A stretch of DNA of 44,978 bases from an uncultured Lachnospiraceae bacterium (GCA_910586275.1 CAJUIM010000010.1:1-44978), one strand, 5' to 3'; shown: positions 26,809-35,509, numbered from the stretch's first letter. The notes: generated from the letters alone by a model not told the origin. Program-made: numbers and translations.

Positions 26809-28173
26809 CTACTCCTCTTCTTTGAAATTTTCTTCTTCTTCCGTCTTATTTCTTTCCCGCCCGAAGAAATGCCCTACAATGCTTTTCCTTCCAACAGAGG
26901 ACTCCGACGAGCCATAAGTTCCGCGTTCTTTTGGAACATAAGGATGAAACTCCGTTCCCTCAATAGAGCCCACATCCAGATATGCAGATGTTTCTGTCGG
27001 CAACTTTTTCTTGGCAAGCAGAGAATTAATGATAGCCCTGATGGCGGCATAAATAACTGCAAACACAGGAACTCCTGCTACCATTCCAAGAATACCGAAT
27101 AGCCCTCCGAATAAGGTAATGGCAAAGATGACCCAAAATCCCGATAAGCCGGTAGAATCTCCCAAAATCTTCGGCCCTAAGATATTGCCGTCAAATTGCT
27201 GCAGAATCAAGATGAAAATAATGAAATACAGACACTGCATGGGATTTACCATTAAAATTAACAATGCGCTCGGTATGGCGCCTAAATATGGGCCGAAAAA
27301 CGGAATAATATTAGTAATGCCCACAATAACACTGACCAAAATAGCATAAGGCGTTCCCATAATACTCGTTCCGGCAAAACAGATAATACCAATAATAATG
27401 GAATCAATAACTTTTCCTACGATAAAACCAATAAACGTCTTGTGCGTGAAACGGACATCCGAAATTACAGCATTAGCCGTATCCGTTTCAAAGATAGCAT
27501 ACACCATCTTTTTTGCCTGTCCGGCAAAAAGTTCCTTACTTCCCAATATATAAATAGAAATTATGAAACCGATAATCAGATTCCACAATGTCTTCAGGAA
27601 ACTTATGAAGCTTAATGACACATCCCGAATCAGTTCATTCATCTTAGGAAGAACGCTTAAGTTCAGAAAATCACTTAACTCTACAGAATATTTATCAAAA
27701 AGTTCCATAACAATAGATTCGATTTCCGGGTTATTTGTCAACAGATTTGTAGTCCAAACCATAAGGTTGTTAATATAAATCGGGAACTGGAGTATAATGC
27801 TCTGTATGCTCCGAACCAATTGAGGAATTACCGTCGCAAAAAAACAATACAATGCGGCCGTGACAATTATAATGGTCAGCAAAATGGATATGGCACGGAT
27901 CCTTTTCCGATTCTTCTTTTCCTCTATATTCACGCTATACTTCAGACATATAGGCAGAATCAGTTTTTTTTCCAGACCGTTCAGCATTGGAGTGAGGATA
28001 TACGCCATCAGCAGCCCATCCAAGATAGGCATTGTTACACCTAAAAAAGTCCGGAAACCGGCGGAAATATTGGCACGGTGAAACAATAAATAGTAGAAAA
28101 AAATGCTGCCGGCAATGACTAAAAATGCGGTAACGCCCCATCGGATATATTTTTTGTCAATACGGAATTTCAT
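26809..28173 (-). CDS. AI-2E family transporter
   Basis: This is a polytopic membrane protein (about 454 residues, roughly eight helices) of the AI-2E/PerM family, whose members export autoinducer-2 or ions. Typical features are the central long loop and the late block IIPFFGPYLGAIPSALL, followed by LQQFDGNILGPKILG. The tail after about residue 400 is charged and hydrophilic. The ORF can start at 28218, but the ATG at 28173 has AAAGGAG ten bases upstream and gives the basic N-terminus before the first helix. Substrate cannot be inferred. Confidence 0.9.
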   Translation of the reverse strand: MKFRIDKKYIRWGVTAFLVIAGSIFFYYLLFHRANISAGFRTFLGVTMPILDGLLMAYILTPMLNGLEKKLILPICLKYSVNIEEKKNRKRIRAISILLTIIIVTAALYCFFATVIPQLVRSIQSIILQFPIYINNLMVWTTNLLTNNPEIESIVMELFDKYSVELSDFLNLSVLPKMNELIRDVSLSFISFLKTLWNLIIGFIISIYILGSKELFAGQAKKMVYAIFETDTANAVISDVRFTHKTFIGFIVGKVIDSIIIGIICFAGTSIMGTPYAILVSVIVGITNIIPFFGPYLGAIPSALLILMVNPMQCLYFIIFILILQQFDGNILGPKILGDSTGLSGFWVIFAITLFGGLFGILGMVAGVPVFAVIYAAIRAIINSLLAKKKLPTETSAYLDVGSIEGTEFHPYVPKERGTYGSSESSVGRKSIVGHFFGRERNKTEEEENFKEEE

Positions 28174-28206
28174 ATTTGGGATACTCCTTTTGTCATATTT
28201 TAACTT

Positions 28207-28215
28207 ATTATACCA
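28207..28215 (-). promoter_or_regulatory. extended -10 promoter for the AI-2E transporter
   Basis: On the minus strand TGG precedes a perfect TATAAT (plus-strand coordinates 28207-28212), giving an extended -10. No good -35 box is seen. The gene start is 34 bp downstream. Confidence 0.5.
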
Positions 28216-28270
28216 CATAATTTCATATAGAGATATGGGTATTGTTAAAATTTTTTAGGGGGAGGGAAAT

Positions 28271-28439
28271 ATGGCGGACGCGCCGGAAATTATGTAATTG
28301 CCCTAAGGACCCGCTTTCGCTCGGCGTCAAACGCAGCGGTACTAAGTTCGAAATCTGCCGTTGGCAGATTTAAACCTCACTAAGTACCGGCGTTTTCCGA
28401 CGGTCCTTATGACAATTACATAATTTCCGGTGCTGTGTA
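28271..28439 (+). repeat. palindromic element, copy A
   Basis: This is a ~169-bp unit that folds on itself. The terminal stem is 28283-28300 against 28413-28430 (18 bp, perfect). An inner stem GGTACTAAGT / ACTAAGTACC (one mismatch) follows. The apex hairpin is AAATCTGCC (28351-28359) against GGCAGATTT (28363-28371). It carries no start codon with a ribosome site and no transposase. The same unit recurs inverted as copy B. It resembles a MITE or REP-type palindrome, but the family is not recognised. With copy B and the spacer it fills the 615-bp gap between the divergent AI-2E and ttcA genes. Confidence 0.88.
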
Positions 28440-28490
28440 TCGCATAATTTTCTGTAATAGTTATTGGATGTGCGCCATAATTTGTGGAGG

Positions 28491-28546
28491 ATTTGTGCCA
28501 AATGAAGGGCTCATTGCGGGCTATGTAATCTGAATTTGGCGCAAAT
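28491..28546 (+). repeat. hairpin between the two palindromic elements
   Basis: Bases 28491-28503 (ATTTGTGCCAAAT) pair with 28534-28546 (ATTTGGCGCAAAT) over 13 bp. One pair is a U-G wobble if transcribed on the plus strand. TGCGCCA at 28471-28477 could instead pair with TGGCGCA at 28537-28543, so two exclusive folds are possible. It lies in the 146-bp spacer separating copies A and B. Confidence 0.6.
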
Positions 28547-28585
28547 ATCACGCAAAGTGGTGAAACGACACCTAAACTATCTCAT

Positions 28586-28755
28586 TACACAGCGCCGGAT
28601 ATTATATAGTTGTCATAAGAACCGTCGGAAAACGCCGGTACTTAGTGAGGTATAAATCTGCCGACGGCAGATTTCGAACTTAGTACCGCTGCGTTTGACG
28701 CCGAGCGGGAGCGGGTTCTTAGGGCAACTATATAATATCCGGCGCGTCCTCCAAA
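28586..28755 (-). repeat. palindromic element, copy B (inverted)
   Basis: This is the reverse complement of copy A with scattered differences. The terminal stem is 28595-28612 against 28725-28742 (18 bp, perfect). It differs from copy A at three pairs, and each change is compensated on the other arm. The apex hairpin is AAATCTGCCG (28654-28663) against CGGCAGATTT (28665-28674). The outer ends of both copies share GGACGCGCCGG and the inner ends share GCTGTGTA. Confidence 0.88.
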
Positions 28756-28762
28756 TGCAATA

Positions 28763-28791
28763 TTGTATTTCCCCCACTTATACTATATAAT
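28763..28791 (+). promoter_or_regulatory. promoter for ttcA
   Basis: TTGTAT at 28763-28768 and a perfect TATAAT at 28786-28791 are spaced 17 bases apart. It lies just outside palindromic copy B, 43 bp before the ttcA ATG. Confidence 0.65.
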
Positions 28792-28833
28792 ACATACTTA
28801 ACCCCCCTTAAAACAATTCCGGAGGATACATTT

Positions 28834-29553
28834 ATGAAATTGCAGCAAGTACTAAGTTATGTAAGAAAAGCCATAGACGATTACCAAATGATTGAAGAAA
28901 ATGACCATATAGCAATAGGCATATCCGGCGGAAAGGACAGCCTTACCCTGCTCTATGCTCTTCATGGACTAACACGCTTCTATCCAAAACACTTCCGGAT
29001 TCATGCCGTAACCGTTGACCTTGGCTTTCAGAATCTGAATTTGGATAAGATCCGTGCTCTTTGTGAATCCTTGGAAGTACCATATACTATTGTCTCTACG
29101 GATATTGCCAAGATTATATTTGAGGACAGGAAAGAATCCAATCCCTGTTCCCTTTGCGCTAAAATGCGGAAAGGGGCACTGAACGATGCCATGAAACAGA
29201 TGGGATGCAATAAAGTGGCATATGCCCATCATAAGGACGATGTAGTGGAAACCATGCTGATGTCTCTGATTTTTGAGGGAAGGTTCCATACATTTTCTCC
29301 GGTCACTTATCTGGATCGGACTGGCATTACGGTTATACGGCCTATGCTGTATATGAGGGAAGCCGATGTGGTAGGGTTTATTAATAAATATGAGGTACCG
29401 GTGGTGAAAAGCCCCTGCCCTGCAGACGGGCATACAAAAAGGGAATATGTGAAAAAACTTTTAAAACAACTGAATCTGGAAAACCCAGGCGTGAAGGAAC
29501 GGATGTTTACTGCTATACAGACCGGCAATATGAAAGGATGGCCATCATTATAA
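28834..29553 (+). CDS. ttcA: TtcA-family tRNA 2-thiocytidine synthetase
   Basis: This is an adenylating PP-loop enzyme (SGGKDS, residues 31-36) that thiolates cytidine 32 of tRNA using an iron-sulfur cluster. The three cluster cysteines of TtcA have counterparts here: C105 and C108 in NPCSLCAK and C195 in KSPCPADG. HHKDDVVETML is typical. At 239 residues it is shorter than E. coli TtcA. GGAGG lies before the ATG. Its stop overlaps the recombinase start (TAATG). Confidence 0.88.
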   Translation: MKLQQVLSYVRKAIDDYQMIEENDHIAIGISGGKDSLTLLYALHGLTRFYPKHFRIHAVTVDLGFQNLNLDKIRALCESLEVPYTIVSTDIAKIIFEDRKESNPCSLCAKMRKGALNDAMKQMGCNKVAYAHHKDDVVETMLMSLIFEGRFHTFSPVTYLDRTGITVIRPMLYMREADVVGFINKYEVPVVKSPCPADGHTKREYVKKLLKQLNLENPGVKERMFTAIQTGNMKGWPSL

Positions 29554-30605
29554 TGGAAAATAAAAATAATTATCATGACGAGCAAAACAAACAGAATATT
29601 CTCCGTATGCGGAAAGTGCTGAATGAACTTCCCGTTTTCTGTAAACAATTTTTCCGAGGCATCGAAAATAATACTTCTGCGCGTACCAGGCTGGCTTATG
29701 CCTACGATTTAAGAGTATTCTTTGAATATTTGCATAATAACAACAGCTGCTGCAGCAAAATGGAAATAAAAGATTTTCCGTTATCTGTCTTGGATCGGAT
29801 TACCCGGGAAGATATAGAGGAATATATGGACTATATTAGTTATTATCAGAAGGATAACCGGGAAATAACCAACGAAGAGAGGGGAAAATCCCGCAAATTG
29901 GCATCTCTCAGAAGCTTTTATAATTATTATTTCCAGTCAGAGTTAATTGAAAAAAATCCGGCTTCTCTGATTCCCATGCCGAAACTGCATCAGAAAGAAA
30001 TCGTTCGCCTGGATGCAGATGAAGTGGCTATTCTGCTCGATCAGGTGGAAGACGGTACTAAATTAACAAAATCGCAGCAAAAATACCATGATAAAACAAA
30101 AGTGCGTGATACTGCCCTTCTTACACTGCTCCTTGGAACCGGAATCCGTGTATCCGAATGCGTGGGGCTGGATTTAGAAGATATTGATTTTAAAAATAAC
30201 GGAATCAAAATCCGCAGGAAAGGAGGTTATGAAACGGCAGTATATTTTGGTGATGAAGTGGAACAGGCATTATTGGCTTATATAGAACAGCGGAAACATA
30301 TCATACCTTTGTCGGGACATGAGCATGCTCTCTTTCTTTCCATCCAAAATCGTCGTATTACGGTACGCGCTGTGGAAAATCTTGTGAAGAAATATGCTTC
30401 TAATGTTACCTCTCTGAAAAAAATAACGCCGCATAAGCTGCGCAGCACTTATGGTACCTCACTTTACCGGGAAACCGGCGATATCTATCTGGTAGCCGAT
30501 GTGCTGGGGCATAAGGATGTAAATACAACAAAGAAACATTATGCGGCCTTAGAAGACGAGAGACGGCGTAAAGCGGCAAATGTCGTTAAGCTGAGAGAGC
30601 CTTAA
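29553..30605 (+). CDS. XerC/D-type tyrosine recombinase
   Basis: This is a site-specific recombinase with an N-terminal SAM-like DNA-binding domain (about 25-135) and a catalytic domain. Catalytic residues R199 (GTGIRVSE), K223, H294 and R297 (HKLR), H320 (LGH) and Y330 (KKHY) are all visible. At 350 residues it is somewhat longer than the ~300 of XerC and XerD. The ATG at 29553 overlaps the ttcA stop (coupled translation). An in-frame ATG at 29538 lies directly against its ribosome site. No integrase-associated phage genes are near, so a chromosomal Xer-like role is more likely than a prophage integrase. Confidence 0.88.
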   Translation: MENKNNYHDEQNKQNILRMRKVLNELPVFCKQFFRGIENNTSARTRLAYAYDLRVFFEYLHNNNSCCSKMEIKDFPLSVLDRITREDIEEYMDYISYYQKDNREITNEERGKSRKLASLRSFYNYYFQSELIEKNPASLIPMPKLHQKEIVRLDADEVAILLDQVEDGTKLTKSQQKYHDKTKVRDTALLTLLLGTGIRVSECVGLDLEDIDFKNNGIKIRRKGGYETAVYFGDEVEQALLAYIEQRKHIIPLSGHEHALFLSIQNRRITVRAVENLVKKYASNVTSLKKITPHKLRSTYGTSLYRETGDIYLVADVLGHKDVNTTKKHYAALEDERRRKAANVVKLREP

Positions 30606-30669
30606 ACATGCTCCGAAATATGACATTTGGCATTTCGATATAAAGCTGTTTTAAATGCGGAATGGATAA

Positions 30670-31023
30670 TCAGCTTTCTTCCATATAATAGGGGATGATC
30701 AGAAAGTTCCCGGCTGTGATGGAATCGCTATGAAGGCCGTTCATAATTTTGAGTTCTTCCACGAAATCTATTATTTTGGCATCGGGAGTCTTATGTTCGG
30801 CCGCAATCGTCCAGAGCGTGTCTCCGCTTTCAATTAAGATGCTCTTATAACACTTGACCAATGCTTCCTGACCGTCTGCCTTGGCATTTGACAGAAAACC
30901 GCTGGCTGTTAAGGAAAGGGTAAATATAAGGCAGACGGTAAAAAATATTAGGCAAATAGTCTTTTTACATTGCAGTTCTCTCCTGATTTTATTGACATAT
31001 ATTTTTATCTTATAATTACCCAT
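30670..31023 (-). CDS. yneA: YneA-like LysM cell division suppressor
   Basis: This is a 117-residue protein with one membrane helix (about residues 21-42) and a C-terminal LysM-like domain (about 62-112; ESGDTLWTIAAEH, NFLIIPY). Its size, domain order and divergent pairing with lexA match Bacillus YneA, the SOS-induced inhibitor of cell division. The promoter is a consensus one with a LexA-box-like site in the spacer. Sequence identity with YneA is likely low, so the name rests largely on context and architecture. Confidence 0.82.
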   Translation of the reverse strand: MGNYKIKIYVNKIRRELQCKKTICLIFFTVCLIFTLSLTASGFLSNAKADGQEALVKCYKSILIESGDTLWTIAAEHKTPDAKIIDFVEELKIMNGLHSDSITAGNFLIIPYYMEES

Positions 31024-31048
31024 ATTCCCGTTCTCCTTTCTCTATATA

Positions 31049-31062
31049 AGAACAAATGTTGC
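31049..31062. promoter_or_regulatory. LexA-box-like site 1
   Basis: AGAACAAATGTTGC is close to the Firmicute SOS box CGAACnnnnGTTCG, with mismatches in the outer positions. It lies in the untranslated leader of the yneA-like gene. Confidence 0.5.
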
Positions 31063-31075
31063 GAACGTTAGTTCT
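31062..31075. promoter_or_regulatory. LexA box 2
   Basis: CGAACGTTAGTTCT matches CGAACnnnnGTTCG in all but the last base. It abuts site 1, in the leader of the yneA-like gene. Confidence 0.75.
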
Positions 31076-31083
31076 TATGACTG

Positions 31084-31112
31084 ATTATACCGAACATATA
31101 TTCCTATGTCAA
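31084..31112 (-). promoter_or_regulatory. consensus promoter of the yneA-like gene
   Basis: On the minus strand TTGACA (31107-31112) and TATAAT (31084-31089) are both perfect and exactly 17 bases apart. The LexA-box-like sequence at 31091-31104 occupies the spacer. Such a strong promoter would need tight repression. Confidence 0.85.
31091..31104. promoter_or_regulatory. LexA box 3 in the yneA-like promoter spacer
   Basis: CGAACATATATTCC matches the left half-site fully, with two mismatches in the right half. It lies between the -35 and -10 boxes of the minus-strand promoter. Confidence 0.65.
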
Positions 31113-31131
31113 GTAAAAATATAGTAAATAT

Positions 31132-31159
31132 CGAACAAATTTTTGGAATATATGTTTGC
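31132..31159. promoter_or_regulatory. weak LexA-like sites near the lexA promoter
   Basis: CGAACAAATTTTTG (31132-31145) and GAATATATGTTTGC (31146-31159) each retain only part of the SOS box. The second overlaps the lexA -35 box, where autoregulation would be expected. Confidence 0.4.
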
Positions 31160-31184
31160 TTAATTTGGTATAGTATGATATAAT
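31156..31184 (+). promoter_or_regulatory. promoter of lexA
   Basis: TTGCTT at 31156-31161 and TATAAT at 31179-31184 are 17 bases apart, 41 bp before the lexA start. Confidence 0.65.
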
Positions 31185-31224
31185 GACTTTATAAGCACTT
31201 CAGACTAAAAAGGGAGGAATTGCT

Positions 31225-31842
31225 ATGGGATATGGAAAAATATCAAATAAGCAAAAAGAAATATTGGAATATATTAAAAGCTGCATTCTTGACAAAGGAT
31301 ATCCGCCTGCAGTGCGTGAAATATGCGAGGCGGTACATCTGAAGTCTACTTCTTCGGTTCATTCTCATCTGGAAACACTGGAGAAAAACGGATATATCCG
31401 CCGGGATCCTACCAAGCCCCGTGCCATTGAAATCTGCGATGAAAGTTTTCAGGCCGTCCGTACCGAAATGGTAAGCCTCCCTGTAGTCGGGCAGGTTGCG
31501 GCCGGTCAGCCTATTCTTGCTGAAGAAAATATTGAAAGCTATTTTCCGATTCCCGCGGAATTTGTGCCAACGGGAGAATCATTTGCCTTAAAAGTAAAAG
31601 GAGATTCCATGATTAATATTGGAATTTTTAACGGCGATCAGATATTTGTAAACTGCTGCAACACCGCTTCAGACGGAGACATTGTCGTTGCTTTGGTAGG
31701 TGATTCTGCTACGGTAAAGACTTTTTATAAAGAAGACGGGCATATTCGGTTACAGCCCGAGAATGATACTATGGAACCGATTATTGTGGATGATTGCCAG
31801 ATTTTGGGGAAAGTATTTGGAATTTTTCGGCTTTGTCAATAA
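31225..31842 (+). CDS. lexA: SOS repressor LexA
   Basis: The N-terminal winged helix (QKEILEYIKSCILDKGYPPAVREI, then STSSVHSHLETLEKNG) binds SOS boxes. The C-terminal self-cleaving domain has the Ala93-Gly94 scissile bond in VGQVAAGQP. The catalytic dyad is Ser128 (KGDSMI) and Lys165 (SATVKTF). At 205 residues the length is normal. A GGGAGG site precedes the ATG. It is divergent from the yneA-like gene with LexA-box-like sites between. Confidence 0.97.
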   Translation: MGYGKISNKQKEILEYIKSCILDKGYPPAVREICEAVHLKSTSSVHSHLETLEKNGYIRRDPTKPRAIEICDESFQAVRTEMVSLPVVGQVAAGQPILAEENIESYFPIPAEFVPTGESFALKVKGDSMINIGIFNGDQIFVNCCNTASDGDIVVALVGDSATVKTFYKEDGHIRLQPENDTMEPIIVDDCQILGKVFGIFRLCQ

Positions 31843-31861
31843 AATCAGCAGAATAAAGACA

Positions 31862-31917
31862 GGGAAAAAGAATGCCATTGAATGGATACCAATAACATTC
31901 CTTTTCCCTTTGTTTTT
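31862..31917. terminator. bidirectional terminator between lexA and the kinase cluster
   Basis: Bases 31862-31874 pair with 31896-31908 (13 bp with one position that is A-C on plus but G-U on minus). A T-rich tract follows on the plus strand and a weaker one on the minus strand. It serves the convergent lexA and hybrid kinase genes. Confidence 0.65.
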
Positions 31918-31939
31918 CCTTATTTTTCTTCTTACTCCC

Positions 31940-34900
31940 TTATTTTTTCCTGTTTTTTTTGCCAAGCCAATGCCCCATACATTCCCTTAGCTGATCGAAA
32001 TCCAAGGGTTTTGTTATATGTTCGCTCATCCCTGCTTTCTTGCTGGCCATTACATCTTCCGCAAATGCGTTTGCAGTCATTGCCACTATCGGAATATGAT
32101 CGGCATCCGTCTGTCCGGATTTTCGGATGGCTTGTGTAGCTTCATAGCCATTCATAATAGGCATCTGCACATCCATGAAGATTAAGTCATAATATCCGGC
32201 ACCTTTCTTCAGGAAGCGATTTACGGCCTGCTGTCCGTCAACCGCCGTTTCTACGGTAACGCCAAAGTTTCCGATTACTTCCTCCGCGATTTCACGGTTG
32301 ATTTCATTATCTTCTACCAGAAGGATGCGGTTTCCGCTGAAGTTTGTATTCTGGAATGACTCATCTTCCTCAGTCTCATTTACCGTTTCATCCCCCACAA
32401 TCTGCTTAAACAAATAAACCAGACGGGACTTAAATAACGGTTTTGAGATAAAACCGTTTACTCCGGCTAAGCGAGCCTCATTTTCTACGCTGCTCCAGTC
32501 ATATGCAGATAAGATAATGATTGGTACTTCTTCCCCTACGGCCTTCCGTATCTGCCGGGCAGTTTCCAAGCCGTCCATATCTGGCATTTGCCAATCTAAT
32601 ATTACTACAAAGAAATCTTTTCCGTCCTGATGGGACTGGCTGACACGTTCCACCGCTTCCCTGCCGCTCAATACCCACTCACTTTTCATTCCTATTTCAT
32701 TGAGTATGGCACAGGTAGATTCACACTCATATAAATTATCATCGGCTACCAGCACAGGCAGGTCGATCAGCTGCTGCGTGTCAGGCAATACTGCATTTTT
32801 CTGTTTTAGATATATTGTCACTGTAAACTTGGAACCTTGGTTTACTTCGCTCTCCACCTCTATGTCCCCGTTCATTTTGCGCGCAATGTTCAGAGCTATC
32901 GCCATACCAAGACCGGTTCCTTCAATTTTACTGATTCTGGAATCTTCTGCGCGGCTGAAGGGGTCAAAAATTTTTTCCAGATATTCCGGTGTCATTCCCA
33001 TTCCGTTATCTTTCACGGTAAACTCATAGCATCCGTAACTATGCAAGGAAGATTTCCTTTCTGCCAGCCCTATTTCCACATGTCCGCCTGCCGGAGTATA
33101 TTTTATTGCATTTCCTATAATATTAATCAATATTTGCTGGAGACGCATCATATCGCCGATGACTTCCTCATGCTCTACATTTTTAATATGGAATTCCATT
33201 TTATGATTTTTTGCTTCTGCCGCAGGCCGGATGATGGTAAGGATATTCTGAACCAAATCCGGCAGACTGAACTCTTCTTCTGCCAAATTGATTTTACCCG
33301 ATTCTATTTTGCTCATATCAAGCACTTCATTAATCAAAGACAGCAAATGCTTGCTGGAAATTGTAATTTTGCTCAGGCAGTCCGATACTCTGTCCTTATC
33401 ATTCAGATGCGTTCCCGCTATTGAGGTCATGCCGATAATTGCATTCATAGGCGTGCGGATGTCATGGCTCATTCTTGATAAGAATTCACTTTTTGATGCA
33501 TTGGCATGGTTTGCCGCATCACAGGCTTCTTTCAGCATTCTGCGTTCCTGTTCTTCCTTGCGCTTGCTCTCTGTCACGTCCTGTGCAACATACAATACCT
33601 TTTTCGCTTTCCCGTCTCCGCTCTCAGCCAAAACAACCGTAGCCCGTATCCATGTATTTCCATCCTGCCCATCCTCATATACGGCTTTTCGGTATTCCAC
33701 AGCCAACAACGGGTGTTCTTTATTCAAAGTCTGCTGCAGCTTATGACAATCCATTTTACTCAGATACTCGTCTCTGTCTTCAGGATGAATGAAATGTTCC
33801 GCATATCTACGGAACCCTTCTGTACAGTTTCTTTCCACCCCCAACACATCTCCCACTTCCTGTATCTGTGTAATCATCCGGAACGTATCTGCTTCCAGAT
33901 CAATATAATATGCGGCGAAAAACAGGCTGCTCATAGCATTGATTATATAGTTCCGATCCTGTTTTTCACGCAGGGTAGCTTCTTCCTTACATTTCTTTCT
34001 TGTAATATCTCTCTCTAATATATTGACCAATACAGTATCATCCTGACGCACCAGAAATACCTGTTCTTCCATCCATTTTAAGGAAGAACCATTCTGCAGC
34101 CGGTATTGACACCGTTCTTCTGAAAAAGTTTCTGTCTCTTCCGCTCTTTTTCTCAAACTTTCCAGAGAAAGCAATGAACGGAATATTTCTTTGTCTTCCT
34201 CAAAGACCATCCTCTCCATAGTTTTCTGTGCATAATATTCATATTCATAAATATGCACACGCTTTTTTTCATCCGCTTCTTTTAAGTCAATCTGTTCACA
34301 CAGGCCTGTTTCAATGTCAACCATATTCATGGTACAGTATCCGGATTTAATTACAGTTGCCATCCTCATTAAATTCCGGTTCTTTTCCATTTCCTTTCTT
34401 GTTTCCTCATCCACATCCTGAAATGCCATGACCACGAAACATTTATTATCTCCGCTGTCATGAAAGTATGCCGTGACTGATATATAATGATACTTTCCTT
34501 CCACTAACCGCTGACTAAGCATCTCAACTTTCTGTTCCTTTGTTTCCCAAGCTTGCCGCAGCGCGTCCAGAGAAAACATTTTCATCATTTTTTCACGGCA
34601 TTCCGGATGGAAATTGTCATTGACAGATTTGGACAATAGGTCCTCCCATTCTAAAAGTTCCGTACTGTTTATATATCCTAAATCATCAGGCATCCGCACG
34701 GCATTCATGACCCCGGTATGCAGGTCAATGACATAAATTCCGTAATTCACTTCGCCGAGAGAGGTTATGATCTCCTGATTCCGGATATTGATTTCTTCCA
34801 GTTCAAGACTTTTCCGGTATACATCGTGAATATCTTTCACATACAGCATGACGTTCTGATTATCTTGCGAATAGTCATAACAGGATACCACTTCCATTAT

Positions 34901-35509
34901 ATGCCAACGATAGCTGTTACCCATCCGCCTCCTGTAAATACACGTTTTCATTCTTTTTCCGGTGGGCCATTCTTGTCTAAGATAATCAATATCTGTAAAT
35001 TGCCGGAAACGTTCTTCGTCTCGGCTGTATATTTTTCCGGCTTCCAAAAATTTTGAAAACCATTCGCCCAAACTGCGGCAATGGCTTTCAAACTCCAGCC
35101 GCTCCAATGGATCCGCTTTTATAATCTCGAATGTGTCTTCGGTAAGGTTTGCCTTTAAGATTTTACTGTAAGTATAGCTTGCTACTTCTGCATAAGGAGT
35201 AATTGTTATCAATATTGCCGAAATTGTGTTTTCCCACAGGATTCTGGTAGCCACTACCTCCACGGCACTTCCGAAAGGATGGTCATACATAATAGATCGG
35301 CTTTCCTTTTTTGTCCCGATATGCGGCAGAGGACAGCAGGAACAGACATCGGGCCACAATTCATGGCAGGCCAAGCCGATTTTTATGGAAGGCGTGACTT
35401 CCTGAATTTTTCGGTTGTGATACAATATCCGGTGGTTATCTTCCCTTATGACGTATACTCCCGTTGTCTGCATCGCATCTAAAATGTTCTCCAAATCTTT
35501 CGTTTCCAC
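31940..35509 (-). CDS. cytosolic PAS-rich hybrid histidine kinase with two receivers
   Basis: This 1189-residue protein has no membrane helix. The N-terminal ~640 residues contain several PAS-like sensor domains, the first with a Cys cluster (C48, C56, C58, C59). Next come HisKA (SHDIRTPMNAI, His682) and HATPase (N800; DNGMGM near 834; GTGLGMA near 864). Two receivers end the protein: REC1 has Asp972 in LDWQMP, and REC2 has Asp1113 in MDVQMP. No HPt domain or output domain is present, so its partner must be elsewhere. GTG start with AGGAG nine bases upstream. It lies 129 bp downstream of a similar kinase. Confidence 0.92.
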   Translation of the reverse strand: METKDLENILDAMQTTGVYVIREDNHRILYHNRKIQEVTPSIKIGLACHELWPDVCSCCPLPHIGTKKESRSIMYDHPFGSAVEVVATRILWENTISAILITITPYAEVASYTYSKILKANLTEDTFEIIKADPLERLEFESHCRSLGEWFSKFLEAGKIYSRDEERFRQFTDIDYLRQEWPTGKRMKTCIYRRRMGNSYRWHIMEVVSCYDYSQDNQNVMLYVKDIHDVYRKSLELEEINIRNQEIITSLGEVNYGIYVIDLHTGVMNAVRMPDDLGYINSTELLEWEDLLSKSVNDNFHPECREKMMKMFSLDALRQAWETKEQKVEMLSQRLVEGKYHYISVTAYFHDSGDNKCFVVMAFQDVDEETRKEMEKNRNLMRMATVIKSGYCTMNMVDIETGLCEQIDLKEADEKKRVHIYEYEYYAQKTMERMVFEEDKEIFRSLLSLESLRKRAEETETFSEERCQYRLQNGSSLKWMEEQVFLVRQDDTVLVNILERDITRKKCKEEATLREKQDRNYIINAMSSLFFAAYYIDLEADTFRMITQIQEVGDVLGVERNCTEGFRRYAEHFIHPEDRDEYLSKMDCHKLQQTLNKEHPLLAVEYRKAVYEDGQDGNTWIRATVVLAESGDGKAKKVLYVAQDVTESKRKEEQERRMLKEACDAANHANASKSEFLSRMSHDIRTPMNAIIGMTSIAGTHLNDKDRVSDCLSKITISSKHLLSLINEVLDMSKIESGKINLAEEEFSLPDLVQNILTIIRPAAEAKNHKMEFHIKNVEHEEVIGDMMRLQQILINIIGNAIKYTPAGGHVEIGLAERKSSLHSYGCYEFTVKDNGMGMTPEYLEKIFDPFSRAEDSRISKIEGTGLGMAIALNIARKMNGDIEVESEVNQGSKFTVTIYLKQKNAVLPDTQQLIDLPVLVADDNLYECESTCAILNEIGMKSEWVLSGREAVERVSQSHQDGKDFFVVILDWQMPDMDGLETARQIRKAVGEEVPIIILSAYDWSSVENEARLAGVNGFISKPLFKSRLVYLFKQIVGDETVNETEEDESFQNTNFSGNRILLVEDNEINREIAEEVIGNFGVTVETAVDGQQAVNRFLKKGAGYYDLIFMDVQMPIMNGYEATQAIRKSGQTDADHIPIVAMTANAFAEDVMASKKAGMSEHITKPLDFDQLRECMGHWLGKKNRKK

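Noticed and set aside
28342..28551. 69-codon minus-strand ORF in the palindromic region
   Set aside because: Spans half of palindromic copy A and the spacer, has no ribosome site, and is not repeated intact in copy B.
29553..30605. Prophage or integrative element marked by the tyrosine recombinase
   Set aside because: No phage, conjugation or excisionase genes and no attachment repeats were seen. The gene is coupled to ttcA, suggesting a resident Xer-like enzyme.
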